From an uncultured bacterium (lineage in GTDB: Bacteria; Bipolaricaulota; Bipolaricaulia; UBA7950; UBA9294), in NCBI GenBank assembly GCA_903857865.1, contig CAIOGO010000002.1, positions 1 through 64,000 of the forward strand: DNA of 64,000 nt. Direction: 5' to 3'. Of this stretch, positions 35,462 to 45,783 are shown piece after piece (the first letter of the stretch is position 1; each line of letters opens with the position of its first letter). The notes under the pieces are model-generated. The model searched no databases. It worked only from the letters and a program-made list of their open reading frames with translations, and was not told the DNA's origin. Both the position numbers and the translations under genes were made by a program.

Positions 35462-35761
35462 CTAGCCTCCCATCATTTCGATGCGGTCGCCGGGCGCAAG
35501 TCGCACGGTGGCCTTGCGCCATCGCGAGGTGTGCCCATGAAGTTGGCTCATGCGCTCTCGGCGAGGCTTCCCGTGAACATTGGCCGTCCACACCTTCTCG
35601 ACCTTGACCTTGAACAGCTCCTCGATGGCCTTGCGGATCTCGATCTTGTTGGCCCCCAGAGCGACGCGGAAGGCGTACTTGCGCTCCTCCGCCTTGCGCA
35701 CGGTGTCCTCCGTGACGAGAGGTGCAAGGACGATGTCCTCGGCATGAAGAAGTTTCGCCAT
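35462..35761 (-). CDS. rplW: Ribosomal protein L23
   Basis: 99 residues: 'IVLAPLVTEDTVRKAEERKY', 'ALGANKIEIRKAIEELFKVK' and 'VWTANVHGKPRRER'. Docking site for trigger factor at the tunnel exit. Confidence 0.95.
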   Translation of the reverse strand: MAKLLHAEDIVLAPLVTEDTVRKAEERKYAFRVALGANKIEIRKAIEELFKVKVEKVWTANVHGKPRRERMSQLHGHTSRWRKATVRLAPGDRIEMMGG

Positions 35762-35763
35762 GG

Positions 35764-36393
35764 CTAGAACCTCCCTCGCAGCTCGTCGACCGCCCCGGCC
35801 GTCATGACGAGGTGGTCGTGTCGGAGAACGTCATACACATTGATCCCGCAACCGGAAATGCACTTCACGTAGCGGAGATTCGTGAACGACTTCTTGACCG
35901 TCCGCCCATATTCGGAGGAACTGACGACGATGAGCGCGCTCCCCGTGACCCCCAGTCGCCCAAGGAGTGCGAGCGCGCCCTTGGTCTTCGGCACATCAAA
36001 CGCGATCCGGTCGACGAGGACCACTCGGCCCTCCTGAGCTCGATCGGACAAGGCAGAGACTAGCGCCCCGGCACGCATCTTCTTCGTCAGGTTCATGGCA
36101 TAGGAACGAGGCTTCGGCCCGAAGACCGTGCCGCCTCCAACCCACAGAGGCGAGCGCCGCGAACCGTGACGGGCGCGACCGGTCCCCTTCTGGCGCCACG
36201 GTTTACGGCCCCCTCCGCGTACCTCTCCGCGCGTCTTCGTCGAACTCGTACCCTGACGGCGATTCGCCATCTGCACTCGGACCATGCGATAGAGGAGGTC
36301 CTTGTTGACTTCCCCGCCGAACAAGCGCTCATCGAGCGCCACGGTCTGCGGCCCAGAACCCTCGACAAACGAGTAGACTTTCGCTTCAACCAT
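35764..36393 (-). CDS. rplD: Ribosomal protein L4
   Basis: 209 residues from Met at 36393 ('MVEAKVYSF'). The tunnel loop has 'RQGTSSTKTRGEVRGGGRKP' and 'GRARHGSRRSPLWVGGGTVF'. In E. coli it represses the S10 operon. The start lies 8 nt inside the end of rplC; in-frame sequence further upstream is not conserved. Confidence 0.95.
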   Translation of the reverse strand: MVEAKVYSFVEGSGPQTVALDERLFGGEVNKDLLYRMVRVQMANRRQGTSSTKTRGEVRGGGRKPWRQKGTGRARHGSRRSPLWVGGGTVFGPKPRSYAMNLTKKMRAGALVSALSDRAQEGRVVLVDRIAFDVPKTKGALALLGRLGVTGSALIVVSSSEYGRTVKKSFTNLRYVKCISGCGINVYDVLRHDHLVMTAGAVDELRGRF

Positions 36394-37009
36394 GGCGCTT
36401 CCCCAATTCCAGAAGACTTCCGCGGGCGCCCGGCGTCGACCCCTTGAGGATGAGTAGATTCCTCTCGGCATCGACCTTCAGTACTCGGAGTCCGCGCACC
36501 GTCACGCGCCGGTTGCCCATGTGCCCCGGCATCTTCTTCCCCTTGATGACCCGTCCCGGCTCCACGTGGCAGCCGATCGAACCGGGCCGTCGGTGAAACT
36601 TCGATCCATGGCTGGCGGGTCCGCCGCTGAAGTTGTAGCGCTTGACGACGCCTTGGAATCCAAGACCGCGGCTCAGTCCGGACACATCAACCTCTTCGCC
36701 CTCCGCGAAGATTCCCACCCCGATGGCGTCACCGATCTTGTAGGCGTCCACGTTGTCGACACGGATTTCGAACAGGTGACGATGCGGCGCAACGCCGGCC
36801 TTCTTGAAATGACCTGCCAGCGGCCGAGAGACCTTCGTCTCCTTCACCTCGCCATAGCCTAGCTGCAGTGCGTCGTAGCCGTCCTTGTCCTTCGTCTTGA
36901 TCTGGACGACGGTGCACGGACGCGTCTCAATGACCGTCGCGCCTACCGCACGGTCATCGACGAACACCTGCGCCATGCCTATCTTCTTTCCGAGAAGCCT
37001 CCGAGCCAT
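36386..37009 (-). CDS. rplC: Ribosomal protein L3
   Basis: 207 residues: 'LLGKKIGMAQVFVDDRAVGA', 'DVSGLSRGLGFQGVVKRYNF' and 'SIGCHVEPGRVIKGKKMPGH'. Nucleates 50S assembly. GGAGG lies 10 nt before the start. Confidence 0.96.
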   Translation of the reverse strand: MARRLLGKKIGMAQVFVDDRAVGATVIETRPCTVVQIKTKDKDGYDALQLGYGEVKETKVSRPLAGHFKKAGVAPHRHLFEIRVDNVDAYKIGDAIGVGIFAEGEEVDVSGLSRGLGFQGVVKRYNFSGGPASHGSKFHRRPGSIGCHVEPGRVIKGKKMPGHMGNRRVTVRGLRVLKVDAERNLLILKGSTPGARGSLLELGKRHG

Positions 37010-37028
37010 GCGTCGCCTACCTCCGTGC

Positions 37029-37337
37029 CTAGAGTTTGATCTCGATATCGATGCCCGTTGGAAGCTCGATGTCCATCAGCGCGTTGATCGTCTCGGAGGT
37101 TGGCTCCTTGATGTCGAGGAGGCGCGTGTGGATCCGCCGCTCGAAGTGCTCCATCGACCGCTTGTCGATGTGCGGAGACCGCAGCACCGTGTAGACACGG
37201 CGCTCCGTCGGAAGCGGAATCGGTCCCGCAATCTTAGCCCGCGTCTCTTTTGCCGACTCCACGATCTTCCGAACCGAGCTGTCGACGAGCTCGTGATCGT
37301 ACCCTCGCAGCTTGATCCGGATCTTCTCTCTCGCCAT
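37029..37337 (-). CDS. rpsJ: Ribosomal protein S10
   Basis: 102 residues: '[20 protein letters not shown]', '[20 protein letters not shown]' and '[19 protein letters not shown]'. Also the NusE partner in antitermination. Here it follows fusA by 1 nt; tuf, normally between them, is absent. Confidence 0.96.
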   Translation of the reverse strand: MAREKIRIKLRGYDHELVDSSVRKIVESAKETRAKIAGPIPLPTERRVYTVLRSPHIDKRSMEHFERRIHTRLLDIKEPTSETINALMDIELPTGIDIEIKL

Positions 37338-37338
37338 G

Positions 37339-39414
37339 TCAGTACCCTCTGCTCTTGACGATCTTCTCTCGCAACCCTTCCGGGACCATCTCGTAGCGAG
37401 CCACTCGAAGCGAGTAGGTCGCCCTTCCCTGGGTCAAGGAGCGCAACCGCGTTGCATACCCAAACGTCTCGGCCAGCGGAATGCAAACCACGAGGATCTG
37501 CACTGTCTCCAGCGACCGAAGCATGTGGATCTCTCCACGCCTGCGCGCCAGGTCCTCCATCACTTCACCCAAGTACTCGGCAGGCGTGATCACTTCTCCC
37601 TCCATGATCGGCTCGAGAAGCTCAAACACACCCGCGCCGTACGCTCTGTGCAGCGCAGCAGATGTGGCTGCACGAAACGCAAGCTCGGACGAGTCTACCG
37701 GATGAAAAGATCCACCGATAACGGCGGCTCCGATGTCGGCCAGAGGATATCCCGCGAGTGGACCGTTTGTCAACGTCCCGCGCAACGCGCTTTCGATGGC
37801 CCCCTCGTACGCCCTTGGGATCTCCTCCGGCTTGGCGTCAAAGCGGAATGTGATCCCGCTCTCCCTCGGCAGCGGCTCAAGCCGCAGAATGACGTGCCCG
37901 AACTGCCCCCGCCCGGCGGCTTGCCTCGCGAAGCGGTCCTCAACGACCACCGGCTCGCGGAGCGTTTCGCGGTAGGCCACCTGCGGCTTACCCACGCTCA
38001 CGTGGACGTGCAGATCCTCGCGAAGGCGGCGCACGAGCACGTCCAAGTGCAGCTCTCCCATACCCCCGATGATGATCTGATCCGTCGTCTCGTCGGTCCG
38101 GACATGGAAGGTCGGGTCTTCCTGCGCCAGCTTCGTCAATCCGTCCATGAGTTCCGGCAGTTCCGCTTCCGTGCGAGGCTCCACGGCCGCAAACACGACC
38201 GGATCTGGGAATTCGATCTTCTCGAGGAGGATTGGCGCGCTTTTGTCGCAGAGCGTGTCCCCGGTCGAGACATCCTGGGAGCCCACAATGGCCACGATGT
38301 CTCCCGCCGTCGCCTCTTCCAAGGCAAGCCGGCGGTTCGCATGCATTCGAAACAGCTTCGTGATCCGCAGTCCCTTCCCCGTCGAGCTGTTAAGGGCGTG
38401 CCCGCCTGCCTTCATCGTTCCGGAGTAGATGCGGAGGTACACCAGACGGCCGGCATACGCATCGGAGGTAACCTTGAACGCAAGCGCGGCGAGCGGAGCG
38501 CTCGGATCGGCCGGCCGTTCGTCCTTGCCGTCGGCGCTCTGGACGGGAGGAACGTCAACTGGCGACGGGAGGTAGCGGACGACGGCATCGAGCAGCGGCT
38601 GCACGCCGATCTTCTGAAAGGCCGATCCCCCGACGACGGGGATAACCCCGTGGCCGATGCATGCGCACCGGAGCCCAGCGTGGAAGTCCTCCGGACGAAC
38701 ATCTCGCCCATCGAGAAAGGCCTCCATCACTCGGTCGTCGAATTCGGCGACGCGCTCGATGGCCAGATCCCGGTACAACTCCACCTGGTCACGAAGAGCT
38801 TCCGGGACCGGCCCACGCGTCATGGCGGTGCCTTGGCTCTCGCCGTCCCAGATGACCAGCTCACGGGCCAGGAGATCCACGATTCCGATGAGGCGGCGAT
38901 CGCCGTCCCGGTAGGGGAAGCTCAGCGGAACCGTGCGCACGCCGAGCCGAGCCTCGATCATCGCGAGGGTATCGGTGTAGCTTGCTTCCGCGCGATCAAG
39001 CTTGTTGACGAACGCAATCCGCGGGGTCTTGTAGCGGTCCGCCTGCCGCCAGACGGTCTCCGATTGAGACTCGACCATCTCCACGCCCGAGAACAGCACT
39101 ACGGCGCCGTCAAGCACGCGCAGGCTTCGCTCCACCTCGGCAGTGAAGTCGACATGCCCCGGTGTGTCGATGATGTTGATCTGGTGCTCGAGCCACTGGC
39201 AGGTCGTCGCCGCGGACGTGATCGTGATCCCGCGCTCCCGCTCCTGCGCCATCCAGTCCATCTCGGTGTCACCCTCATGGACTTCGCCCATCTTGTGGAT
39301 CTGGCCGGTGTAGAAAAGGATGCGCTCCGTCGTCGTGGTCTTTCCAGCATCGATGTGTGCCATGATGCCGATGTTGCGCACCCTACGGAGGTCGGACGCA
39401 CGCGCAGGCACCAT
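37339..39414 (-). CDS. fusA: Elongation factor G
   Basis: 691 residues. G1 'AHIDAGKTT' (19-27), switch region '[20 protein letters not shown]', G3 'DTPGHVDF', G4 'NKLDR' and domain IV '[20 protein letters not shown]', followed by domain V. Catalyses ribosomal translocation. The Met at 39414 begins the conserved N-terminus; the frame is open for 32 further codons into rpsG, which is not expected. Canonical copy, in contrast to the paralogue at 2666-4636. Confidence 0.96.
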   Translation of the reverse strand: MVPARASDLRRVRNIGIMAHIDAGKTTTTERILFYTGQIHKMGEVHEGDTEMDWMAQERERGITITSAATTCQWLEHQINIIDTPGHVDFTAEVERSLRVLDGAVVLFSGVEMVESQSETVWRQADRYKTPRIAFVNKLDRAEASYTDTLAMIEARLGVRTVPLSFPYRDGDRRLIGIVDLLARELVIWDGESQGTAMTRGPVPEALRDQVELYRDLAIERVAEFDDRVMEAFLDGRDVRPEDFHAGLRCACIGHGVIPVVGGSAFQKIGVQPLLDAVVRYLPSPVDVPPVQSADGKDERPADPSAPLAALAFKVTSDAYAGRLVYLRIYSGTMKAGGHALNSSTGKGLRITKLFRMHANRRLALEEATAGDIVAIVGSQDVSTGDTLCDKSAPILLEKIEFPDPVVFAAVEPRTEAELPELMDGLTKLAQEDPTFHVRTDETTDQIIIGGMGELHLDVLVRRLREDLHVHVSVGKPQVAYRETLREPVVVEDRFARQAAGRGQFGHVILRLEPLPRESGITFRFDAKPEEIPRAYEGAIESALRGTLTNGPLAGYPLADIGAAVIGGSFHPVDSSELAFRAATSAALHRAYGAGVFELLEPIMEGEVITPAEYLGEVMEDLARRRGEIHMLRSLETVQILVVCIPLAETFGYATRLRSLTQGRATYSLRVARYEMVPEGLREKIVKSRGY

Positions 39415-39457
39415 CCGTTCCTTTCCCGAGACTCCGGGCGAGCGCCGAGCGCAGCTC

Positions 39458-39916
39458 CTACCAGCGGTAGTGCGCGAAGGCCTTGTTCGACTCGGCCATA
39501 CGATGGACATCCAGCCGTTTGGTGTAGGCCTTGCCCTCTTTGCGCGACGCGTCGACGATCTCGGAACCCAGACGCTCGGCCATCGTGTGCTCGCCGCGCT
39601 CCCTCGCTGCCGCCACTAGCCACCGCAGCGCCAATGCGATCTGCCGATCGGCTGGCACTTCGTAGGGAACCTGGTAGTTCGCGCCGCCGACGCGGCGGGT
39701 CCGCACTTCCAGGCGCGGGCAGCAGTTCGTGATCGCCTCGTTGAAGACATCCAAAGCCGGAGAGCCGCTCCTTGCCTCGACGAACTCCAACGCCCCGTAG
39801 ACGATGCTCTCGGACGTGGGCTTCTTGCCCTCCTGCATGATGTAGTTGATGAGCTTGGCCAAGAGCTTGCTGTTGTGGCGGATGTCGGGCTTGACGTCAC
39901 GACCGGGGATGTTCAT
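39458..39916 (-). CDS. rpsG: Ribosomal protein S7
   Basis: 152 residues: '[20 protein letters not shown]', '[20 protein letters not shown]' and 'TYTKR'-type C-terminus '[20 protein letters not shown]'. Start at 39916 follows GAGGAG by 7 nt. Confidence 0.95.
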   Translation of the reverse strand: MNIPGRDVKPDIRHNSKLLAKLINYIMQEGKKPTSESIVYGALEFVEARSGSPALDVFNEAITNCCPRLEVRTRRVGGANYQVPYEVPADRQIALALRWLVAAARERGEHTMAERLGSEIVDASRKEGKAYTKRLDVHRMAESNKAFAHYRW

Positions 39917-39926
39917 GCTTGTCTCC

Positions 39927-40295
39927 TCATTGTTTCTTGGCACCATACTTCGAGCGGCTCTGATTCCGTCCCGTCACGCCTTCCGAGTCCAGGGTGCCGC
40001 GAATGATGTGGTACCGAACCCCCGGCAAGTCCTTGACGCGCCCGCCTCGCACCAACACCATCGAGTGCTCCTGGAGGTTGTGTCCCTCGCCCCCGATGTA
40101 GGCGGTAACTTCCTTCCCGTTGCTCATCCGCACGCGGGCGACCTTTCGCAACGCCGAGTTCGGCTTCTTCGGCGTTCGCGTATAGACGCGCGTGCACACC
40201 CCCCGCTTCTGCGGGCACGTGCTGAGCTGCGGAGCCTTGCTCTTCTTCGTCTTGGGCTTCCGCCCGAGTCGGATCAGTTGATTGATCGTTGGCAT
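39927..40295 (-). CDS. rpsL: Ribosomal protein S12
   Basis: 122 residues: '[20 protein letters not shown]', '[20 protein letters not shown]', '[20 protein letters not shown]'. Central to decoding; the lysines mutated in streptomycin resistance are the usual ones ('TPKKPN', 'GRVKDLPG'). The ATG at 40295 follows GGGAGTGAAG; a GTG two codons earlier is a weaker choice. First gene of the superoperon. Confidence 0.95.
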   Translation of the reverse strand: MPTINQLIRLGRKPKTKKSKAPQLSTCPQKRGVCTRVYTRTPKKPNSALRKVARVRMSNGKEVTAYIGGEGHNLQEHSMVLVRGGRVKDLPGVRYHIIRGTLDSEGVTGRNQSRSKYGAKKQ

Positions 40296-40322
40296 CTTCA
40301 CTCCCTAGCTAGGATGGCCGTG

Positions 40323-40351
40323 ATTATAGGTTGGCTCCGAGGTCCCTTCAA
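40323..40351 (-). promoter_or_regulatory. Promoter of the str-S10-spc-alpha superoperon
   Basis: TTGAAG (40346-40351), 17-bp spacer, TATAAT (40323-40328) on the minus strand, 28 nt before the rpsL ATG. The -35 box overlaps the stop codon of rpoC. It is the only clear promoter I find for the genes from rpsL to rplQ. Confidence 0.75.
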
Positions 40352-43300
40352 GGTTGTGTCGACTCGTCGCCGCTCGTTGGCTCCCCCACGTGCGCTGCGA
40401 CGCCGGCAGGCACCCCGGCGACCGCGAGGGGCCGGAAGCCAGTCCCGGAGGGAATCCTCTTGCCGACAATGATGCTCGGTTTGAGTCCTTCCATTTCGTC
40501 GGTCTCGCCACGCAATGCCGCCTCCGCGAGGACCTTCGTCGTCCGCTGGAACGACGCCGCAGAGAGCCAACCCTTCGTCTGCAGCGCCGCCTTCGAGATC
40601 CTCAGGAGTTCGCGCACGCCGTTAGGAAGGCGCTTCTCCGCAACGACAATCTCCACGGGCTCCTCGTCGCGCAGCACGCGGACGACATCCACCTTGGCCT
40701 TCCGCGCTGCGGCGAGGATAGGCTCCGTCAGCGGCTCGCCGCTACGGGCCATCACGCGCTCCGCGTCGGCAACGTCCTCCGCTAACGGGAGCCCGAGAGC
40801 CTCGGCACGCGTCTTGTCCGCGTCCTGATTCCACGCGGCGAGCGCCCTATTCTCCTTGCGGAATTCCTCCAGTGTGACGAGGTCGCCGAGCAGGAAACGG
40901 GAGTCGCCCCGATCCGTGATGCGCACGTTGTTGAGGATCTGGCGGATGATGACCTCCAGGTGCTTATCATTGATGTCGACACCCTGTTGCCTATACACCC
41001 TGTGGATCTCCGTCATCAGGTACTGGCGCGCCTTCTGTACTCCCGCCGTGTCGAGCACCGTGTGAGGCGCAACGGTGCCCGCGGTGAGAAGGTCCCCCTC
41101 TTCTACCTTATCGCCCACGCGGACGGAGACCGCCTTGTCGGTCGTCACCACGCTCTTCGGCTCGACTCGGACCCGCGCCGTCTCGCCGTCCACCTCGATC
41201 GACTCCACGCGGACCCCATCCGCGTGAGGGATCTCAATTCTGACAATCGCCTCGCCGACTCGCACGGTCTCCCCATGCCCCTTCAGCGCCGAGATGTCCC
41301 TCGTGAGAGGAATGCGCAACCCGCCCCCTTCAGGGTTATGGACCACAATGCGATCCTCCAAGACAATGACGGTGCCCTCCCCATCGGCGGCGACGAAGAT
41401 CGGTTTCGAGCGGGACGTGACGGCCTTCCCCGCTTCGACCGTCTCCCCCGGCTCGACGAGCAGCCGCCCGCCGTACGGAATCTCGTACTCGACGACCTCT
41501 CCCCCGTCGGAGATGAGTCGGAACACCCTGTCGCTCTCCTCGGACAACTCAAGCCGCGCCTTGCGCATCGCGACGACCGCCTCGGTGTTGAATCGATCGG
41601 TCAACGCGTCCTTCGCGGAGACTACGTCGCCGGTCTCGACCTTCACCGTGGCGCCCTGCGGGATCGCATAGGACCGATCGCCGCTTGCCGTATCCAGGAG
41701 GAGCATCTCTTGGCTTTCATCGTCGGTGCGGAAGATGAGGACCTCGCCCTTACACGGACTCTTTGTCCGGATGAGGTCCTCGATCGTGACTTCGTCACCC
41801 TCCTCCACGTTCAGGATCGCCGCCGGAAGAACGACCTCGCGCGGCTCTCCCACGATCTCGACCTGATCGTGTCCCGCTTCCGTAGACGCAATGCTCGTCA
41901 CGAACCCGTCGAGCGGCGAGAGCCCCGCTTCGTTCTCTTTCGTCGTCTTCCGCGCCTCGAACAGCTCCTCTGCGCGCGGAAGTCCCTGCGTGATGTCCTC
42001 TCCAGCGACTCCGCCTGTGTGGAACGTGCGCATCGTCAGCTGTGTCCCCGGCTCGCCGACGGACTGCGCCGCGATCACGCCCACCGCTGTACCCAAAGCC
42101 ACTGGCTGGTGGTTGCTCATGTCGTAGCCATAGCAGAGTTGGCACACGCCGCCCGTCGACTCGCACGTCATCGCCGAGCGGATGACGATGCGGGGCCGCA
42201 CGCGGATCTTCTTGATCTTCGCCCCACGCAGCGCCTCGAGGAGACGCGCCGTGACCGTCTCGTCTACCCTAACGAGAACACGCCCCGAGCGCGGATCTCT
42301 GACGTCCTGTAGGCTCTTCGTGTTCATGATGCGCTCGCGGTCGGCCGCACTCGTGGTCGACAGCTCGCACTCCATTTGGCCGATCAGCGTCGCCATCTCT
42401 CGGGTGATCCACTGGTTGGCATCCGCGACGACATCGCCACTCGACGGATCGACGACCGGCAAGGCCGTGACCCGTCCGTAGATGCGCTCTTCGATGGCTT
42501 CCATGATCTCCGACTTGCTGAACCGGAACGGGTCGATGTCCACACCCTGCGTCGTGCCGCAATCGATCTCGCGAGTGATCGTGTCCGATGAGGCGTCGAC
42601 AAGCCGCCGCGTCAAGTAGCCGGAGTCGGCCGTCTTCAACGCGGTGTCCGCCGCGCCCTTGCGCCCACCGTGGGTCGAGATGAAGTACTCCATCATGTCC
42701 AGGCCCTCGCGGAAGTTCGAGATGACCGGCCGCTCGATGATTTCTCCCGAGGGCCCCGCCATCGGGCCGCGCATGCCGCACAGTTGCTTGACCTGGTCCG
42801 GCCCTCCTCGCGCGCCCGACATGACCATCCCGTAGACCGGATTGAAAAGGTGGCTGCGGAGGTTGTCCATCGTCGCTTTTTCCACGTCGTCGACGGTGCG
42901 GCGCCAGATGCGGATCACCGCGTCGCGCCGCTCTTCCTCGGTGGACAGTCCCATCTTGAACATCGTCTCGATGCGGAGCACCGCCGCCTGGGACTCGCGC
43001 ACAATGCCCACCTTCTCGTCCGGGATGAGGCAGTCCTTGAGCGAAATCGTCAACCCAGCGTACGTGGCGTACTTGAACCCCAGGTCCTTCAGATCGTCCA
43101 GGACGTCCGCCGTCTTCTCCCACCCGTACTCGTGGAAGCAGCGCATGACGATCTTCTTGACGGCACGACGGTCGATCACCACTCCATAGTCCCGAATCGG
43201 CTCGGGAAGCACTCGGTTCACTTCAGCGCGGCCGAGCGTCGTGTCAACGATCTTCCCGTCCATGCGGATCTTGACCTGGCTGTGCAGCCCGAGCGCGCCC

Positions 43301-45330
43301 GTCTCGAATGCCCTCCGAGCCTCGTCGATGTCCCGGAACGCCTTGCCCTTTCCCTTCCCTTCCGGCTCTTCGAGCGTCAGGAAGTAGAAGGCGAAGATCG
43401 GATCCTGCGTCGGCAGCGTGATCGGCTCACCGCTCGAGGGCGAAAGGATGTTCCGCGGCGCGGCCATCAGCTCTCGCGCCTCGCGGATCGCTTCCGGCGA
43501 AAGAGGGAGGTGAACCGACATCGTGTCGCCGTCGAAGTCCGCGTTGTACGGCGGGCACACGAGGGGATGGACGTGGATGGCTTCTCCGTCGACAAGAACC
43601 GGCTCGAACGCCTGCATGGACAGCCGGTGCAGCGTCGGCGCTCGGTTGAGGAGCACCGGGTGCTTCTTGATCAGCTTGTCGAGGATGTCCCACACCTCAG
43701 GCATTTCCCCCATCAAAGCGCGGTTCTTGATCTCGTCGAAGTCTGAGAACGTCGTCGTCTCAAGATAGTGCAAGATAAACGGCTTGAACAGCTCGAGCGC
43801 CATCTTCTTGGGGATTCCGCACTGGGCGAGCTTCAGCTTCGGATCAACGACGATCACCGCGCGCCCGGAGTAGTCGACGCGCCGACCCAGCAGATTCCGG
43901 CGCAGGCGTCCGTGCTTGCCATGAATGCGTTCGGACAGCGACTTCAGCGGGCGGTTGTCGCGGCCGCGAATCGGGCTCTCCTTCTTCTCGTTGTGGATCA
44001 GGGCATCGACCGCCTCCTGCAGCATCCGCCGCTCGTTCCGCAGGATGACCTCCGGGGCGCCCATGTCGACAAGCTTCTTCAACCGGTTGTTGCGGTTGAT
44101 GATGCGGCGATAGAGGTCGTTGAGGTCGGTTGTGGCGAACTTCCCGCCCTCAAGCTGGATCATCGGGCGCAGGTCAGGCGGCAGCACCGGGATGACCTCC
44201 AGGATCATGTCCTGCGGGTTGTTGCCGGAGCGGCGCAGTTGGTCGACGACCTCGAGCCGTTTCATGAGGCGCCGCTGGTTGCCGATGCCCTTCTCCTGAC
44301 GCAGTTCTTCCGTCAGGGAAGCGTAGAGCTCCTCGATGTCAAGCGACTCAAGGATGCCCTTGATGCCGGCGGCGCCGGTCTCGGCCGTGAAGCCATCGGG
44401 GTAGATGCGTTCGTAGGCCCGTTTCTCCAGATACGTCAATCGATCCCCGAGGGAGAGGGAGACGCCTCGGCCCTTGATGCGCGTGACGATGAACGCAAGG
44501 CTGTCAAGGACCTCGCGATCCAGAGCCTCTCCCGTCACTGCGCCGTATCGGTCCACGAGCATGTCGTAGGCCGTCTTGGAGCACATTTCGCCGACCGGAC
44601 GCTCGGCGATCACCGTGTCCGCTTCGACCTCGTCGCCGTCCTCAAGCATGATCTCCGCGTCCCCCACCATCGGGTACTCCTGGCCCCCGATGATGACCGA
44701 ACGGATGCGCTCGCCGTTCGTGAGCTGCCGTTCCTCGATCGTGACTCGCCCGCCCTCTTCCGCGAGGACGCGGGGCGCCTCGTCGATGTAGTACGCCGGC
44801 TCGACTTCGAAGCTCAACGCCTGGGAGAGGATGGCGTGCTCGGACGTGTACAGCGATTCGCCCGGGCGCACGTCCTTGCTCTCGGAGGTTGTCACGATGT
44901 ACAGCGCCTGCTCAAGCGGCTCCGTCTCGTAGTATGCGATTCGCTGCAATTCACGCCGCTTCAGACCCAACAGGCGACTGAGAAGGCTGGAGACACCCTT
45001 CAGGAACCAGAAGTGGACCACGGGACTGGCGAGCTGGATGTGGCCCATGTTGATGCGCCGGACCGAGGAATCCGTCACGAGGACGTGGCACTTCTCGCAC
45101 GTAATCCCCTCGTACTTCTTGCCCTTGTACTTGCCGCACGCGCACTCGTAGTCGTTAGCGGGTCCGAAGATCTCCTCGGCGTACAAGCCACCTCGCTCCG
45201 CACGATGCGTCCGGTAGTTGATCGTCTCGGACTCCGTGATCTCTCCGTGCGACCAGCCAAGAATCACCGATGGAGGAGCCAGTTGGAGCTTTATGCGACG
45301 GATGTCATCGCCGGCAATCACTCGCCTCAC
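40348..45330 (-). CDS. rpoC: RNA polymerase beta' subunit with N- and C-terminal insertions
   Basis: About 1,660 residues (E. coli 1,407). Zinc site 1 is C63, C65, C78, C81; the catalytic 'NADFDGD' is at 596-602; zinc site 2 is formed by 'DCGTTQG' and '[12 protein letters not shown]'; the bridge/trigger segment '[18 protein letters not shown]' is intact. An insertion of about 140 residues sits between roughly 135 and 330, as in Thermus and Thermotoga. About 200 more residues with repeated 'GDxVxxGxxL' barrel-sandwich motifs precede '[20 protein letters not shown]'. Start is GTG at 45330 or, with better spacing to AAGGAG, GTG at 45321. No rpoB precedes it. Confidence 0.95.
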   Translation of the reverse strand: MRRVIAGDDIRRIKLQLAPPSVILGWSHGEITESETINYRTHRAERGGLYAEEIFGPANDYECACGKYKGKKYEGITCEKCHVLVTDSSVRRINMGHIQLASPVVHFWFLKGVSSLLSRLLGLKRRELQRIAYYETEPLEQALYIVTTSESKDVRPGESLYTSEHAILSQALSFEVEPAYYIDEAPRVLAEEGGRVTIEERQLTNGERIRSVIIGGQEYPMVGDAEIMLEDGDEVEADTVIAERPVGEMCSKTAYDMLVDRYGAVTGEALDREVLDSLAFIVTRIKGRGVSLSLGDRLTYLEKRAYERIYPDGFTAETGAAGIKGILESLDIEELYASLTEELRQEKGIGNQRRLMKRLEVVDQLRRSGNNPQDMILEVIPVLPPDLRPMIQLEGGKFATTDLNDLYRRIINRNNRLKKLVDMGAPEVILRNERRMLQEAVDALIHNEKKESPIRGRDNRPLKSLSERIHGKHGRLRRNLLGRRVDYSGRAVIVVDPKLKLAQCGIPKKMALELFKPFILHYLETTTFSDFDEIKNRALMGEMPEVWDILDKLIKKHPVLLNRAPTLHRLSMQAFEPVLVDGEAIHVHPLVCPPYNADFDGDTMSVHLPLSPEAIREARELMAAPRNILSPSSGEPITLPTQDPIFAFYFLTLEEPEGKGKGKAFRDIDEARRAFETGALGLHSQVKIRMDGKIVDTTLGRAEVNRVLPEPIRDYGVVIDRRAVKKIVMRCFHEYGWEKTADVLDDLKDLGFKYATYAGLTISLKDCLIPDEKVGIVRESQAAVLRIETMFKMGLSTEEERRDAVIRIWRRTVDDVEKATMDNLRSHLFNPVYGMVMSGARGGPDQVKQLCGMRGPMAGPSGEIIERPVISNFREGLDMMEYFISTHGGRKGAADTALKTADSGYLTRRLVDASSDTITREIDCGTTQGVDIDPFRFSKSEIMEAIEERIYGRVTALPVVDPSSGDVVADANQWITREMATLIGQMECELSTTSAADRERIMNTKSLQDVRDPRSGRVLVRVDETVTARLLEALRGAKIKKIRVRPRIVIRSAMTCESTGGVCQLCYGYDMSNHQPVALGTAVGVIAAQSVGEPGTQLTMRTFHTGGVAGEDITQGLPRAEELFEARKTTKENEAGLSPLDGFVTSIASTEAGHDQVEIVGEPREVVLPAAILNVEEGDEVTIEDLIRTKSPCKGEVLIFRTDDESQEMLLLDTASGDRSYAIPQGATVKVETGDVVSAKDALTDRFNTEAVVAMRKARLELSEESDRVFRLISDGGEVVEYEIPYGGRLLVEPGETVEAGKAVTSRSKPIFVAADGEGTVIVLEDRIVVHNPEGGGLRIPLTRDISALKGHGETVRVGEAIVRIEIPHADGVRVESIEVDGETARVRVEPKSVVTTDKAVSVRVGDKVEEGDLLTAGTVAPHTVLDTAGVQKARQYLMTEIHRVYRQQGVDINDKHLEVIIRQILNNVRITDRGDSRFLLGDLVTLEEFRKENRALAAWNQDADKTRAEALGLPLAEDVADAERVMARSGEPLTEPILAAARKAKVDVVRVLRDEEPVEIVVAEKRLPNGVRELLRISKAALQTKGWLSAASFQRTTKVLAEAALRGETDEMEGLKPSIIVGKRIPSGTGFRPLAVAGVPAGVAAHVGEPTSGDESTQP

Positions 45331-45383
45331 CTCTCCTTAGTCACTGTAGGAGCAGAACCAGGCAGCGCGGCTGCTTGTCCACC

Positions 45384-45626
45384 CTAGTCATCAGCCACGG
45401 ACGTCGACTCTGCGGAGCCCGAACGCGGCGCACTTCCGCCCTTGGTCCTCCGATAGTCCGTGGAGTAGTAGCCTTTACCCTTGTAGATTACGCCGATCCG
45501 CGGGAGGAGGCGCTTCGTCCGAAGACTGCCGCAATGCGGGCAAGAAACAGAACTCCCATCATCATTTCGACGCAGGACGCGGAACTCGCTCTCGCAGCTC
45601 GCGCACTCATACCGGTGAAAAGGCAT
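45384..45626 (-). CDS. FmdB-type zinc-ribbon protein
   Basis: 80 residues. The N-terminal zinc ribbon 'YECASCESEFRV...CPHCGSLRTKRL' is that of the FmdB/CxxC_CxxC_SSSS family of putative regulators; the C-terminal half is Ser/Gly-rich and probably disordered. It lies 53 nt upstream of rpoC on the same strand, between that gene and a strong promoter, so the two are probably co-transcribed. Function unknown. Confidence 0.8.
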   Translation of the reverse strand: MPFHRYECASCESEFRVLRRNDDGSSVSCPHCGSLRTKRLLPRIGVIYKGKGYYSTDYRRTKGGSAPRSGSAESTSVADD

Positions 45627-45638
45627 AGTTGCCCCGCC

Positions 45639-45656
45639 CTAGTCCTGCAGGGCTAG
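45639..45656 (-). promoter_or_regulatory. Leader hairpin before the zinc-ribbon/rpoC unit
   Basis: CTAGTCC-TGCA-GGGCTAG, a 7-bp stem (one T-G pair) with a 4-nt loop, 13 nt before the zinc-ribbon start codon in a leader of about 120 nt. It could affect ribosome access or attenuation. Confidence 0.35.
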
Positions 45657-45755
45657 CTCCGCTGTCTTCGCTCTCATCGATTGCGATCACGGGGAAACCG
45701 AGACGCCTTCTCCCGAAGCCGCGCACCTCTTGTTGTCTGTCCGACTGATGGGGCG

Positions 45756-45783
45756 AGTATAGCCTCCGCGCGCTGTCTGTCAA
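45756..45783 (-). promoter_or_regulatory. Strong promoter for the zinc-ribbon gene and rpoC
   Basis: Perfect TTGACA (45778-45783), 16-bp spacer, TATACT (45756-45761) on the minus strand. The -35 box overlaps the stop of the upstream PP-loop gene. Confidence 0.75.

Noticed and set aside
37312-39732. An 806-residue open frame on the plus strand
   Set aside because: It is fully antisense to fusA and the end of rpsG; such frames are common in GC-rich DNA and its Arg/His-rich product matches nothing.
43768-45387. A 539-residue plus-strand frame
   Set aside because: Antisense to rpoC, no ribosome site and no recognisable motif.
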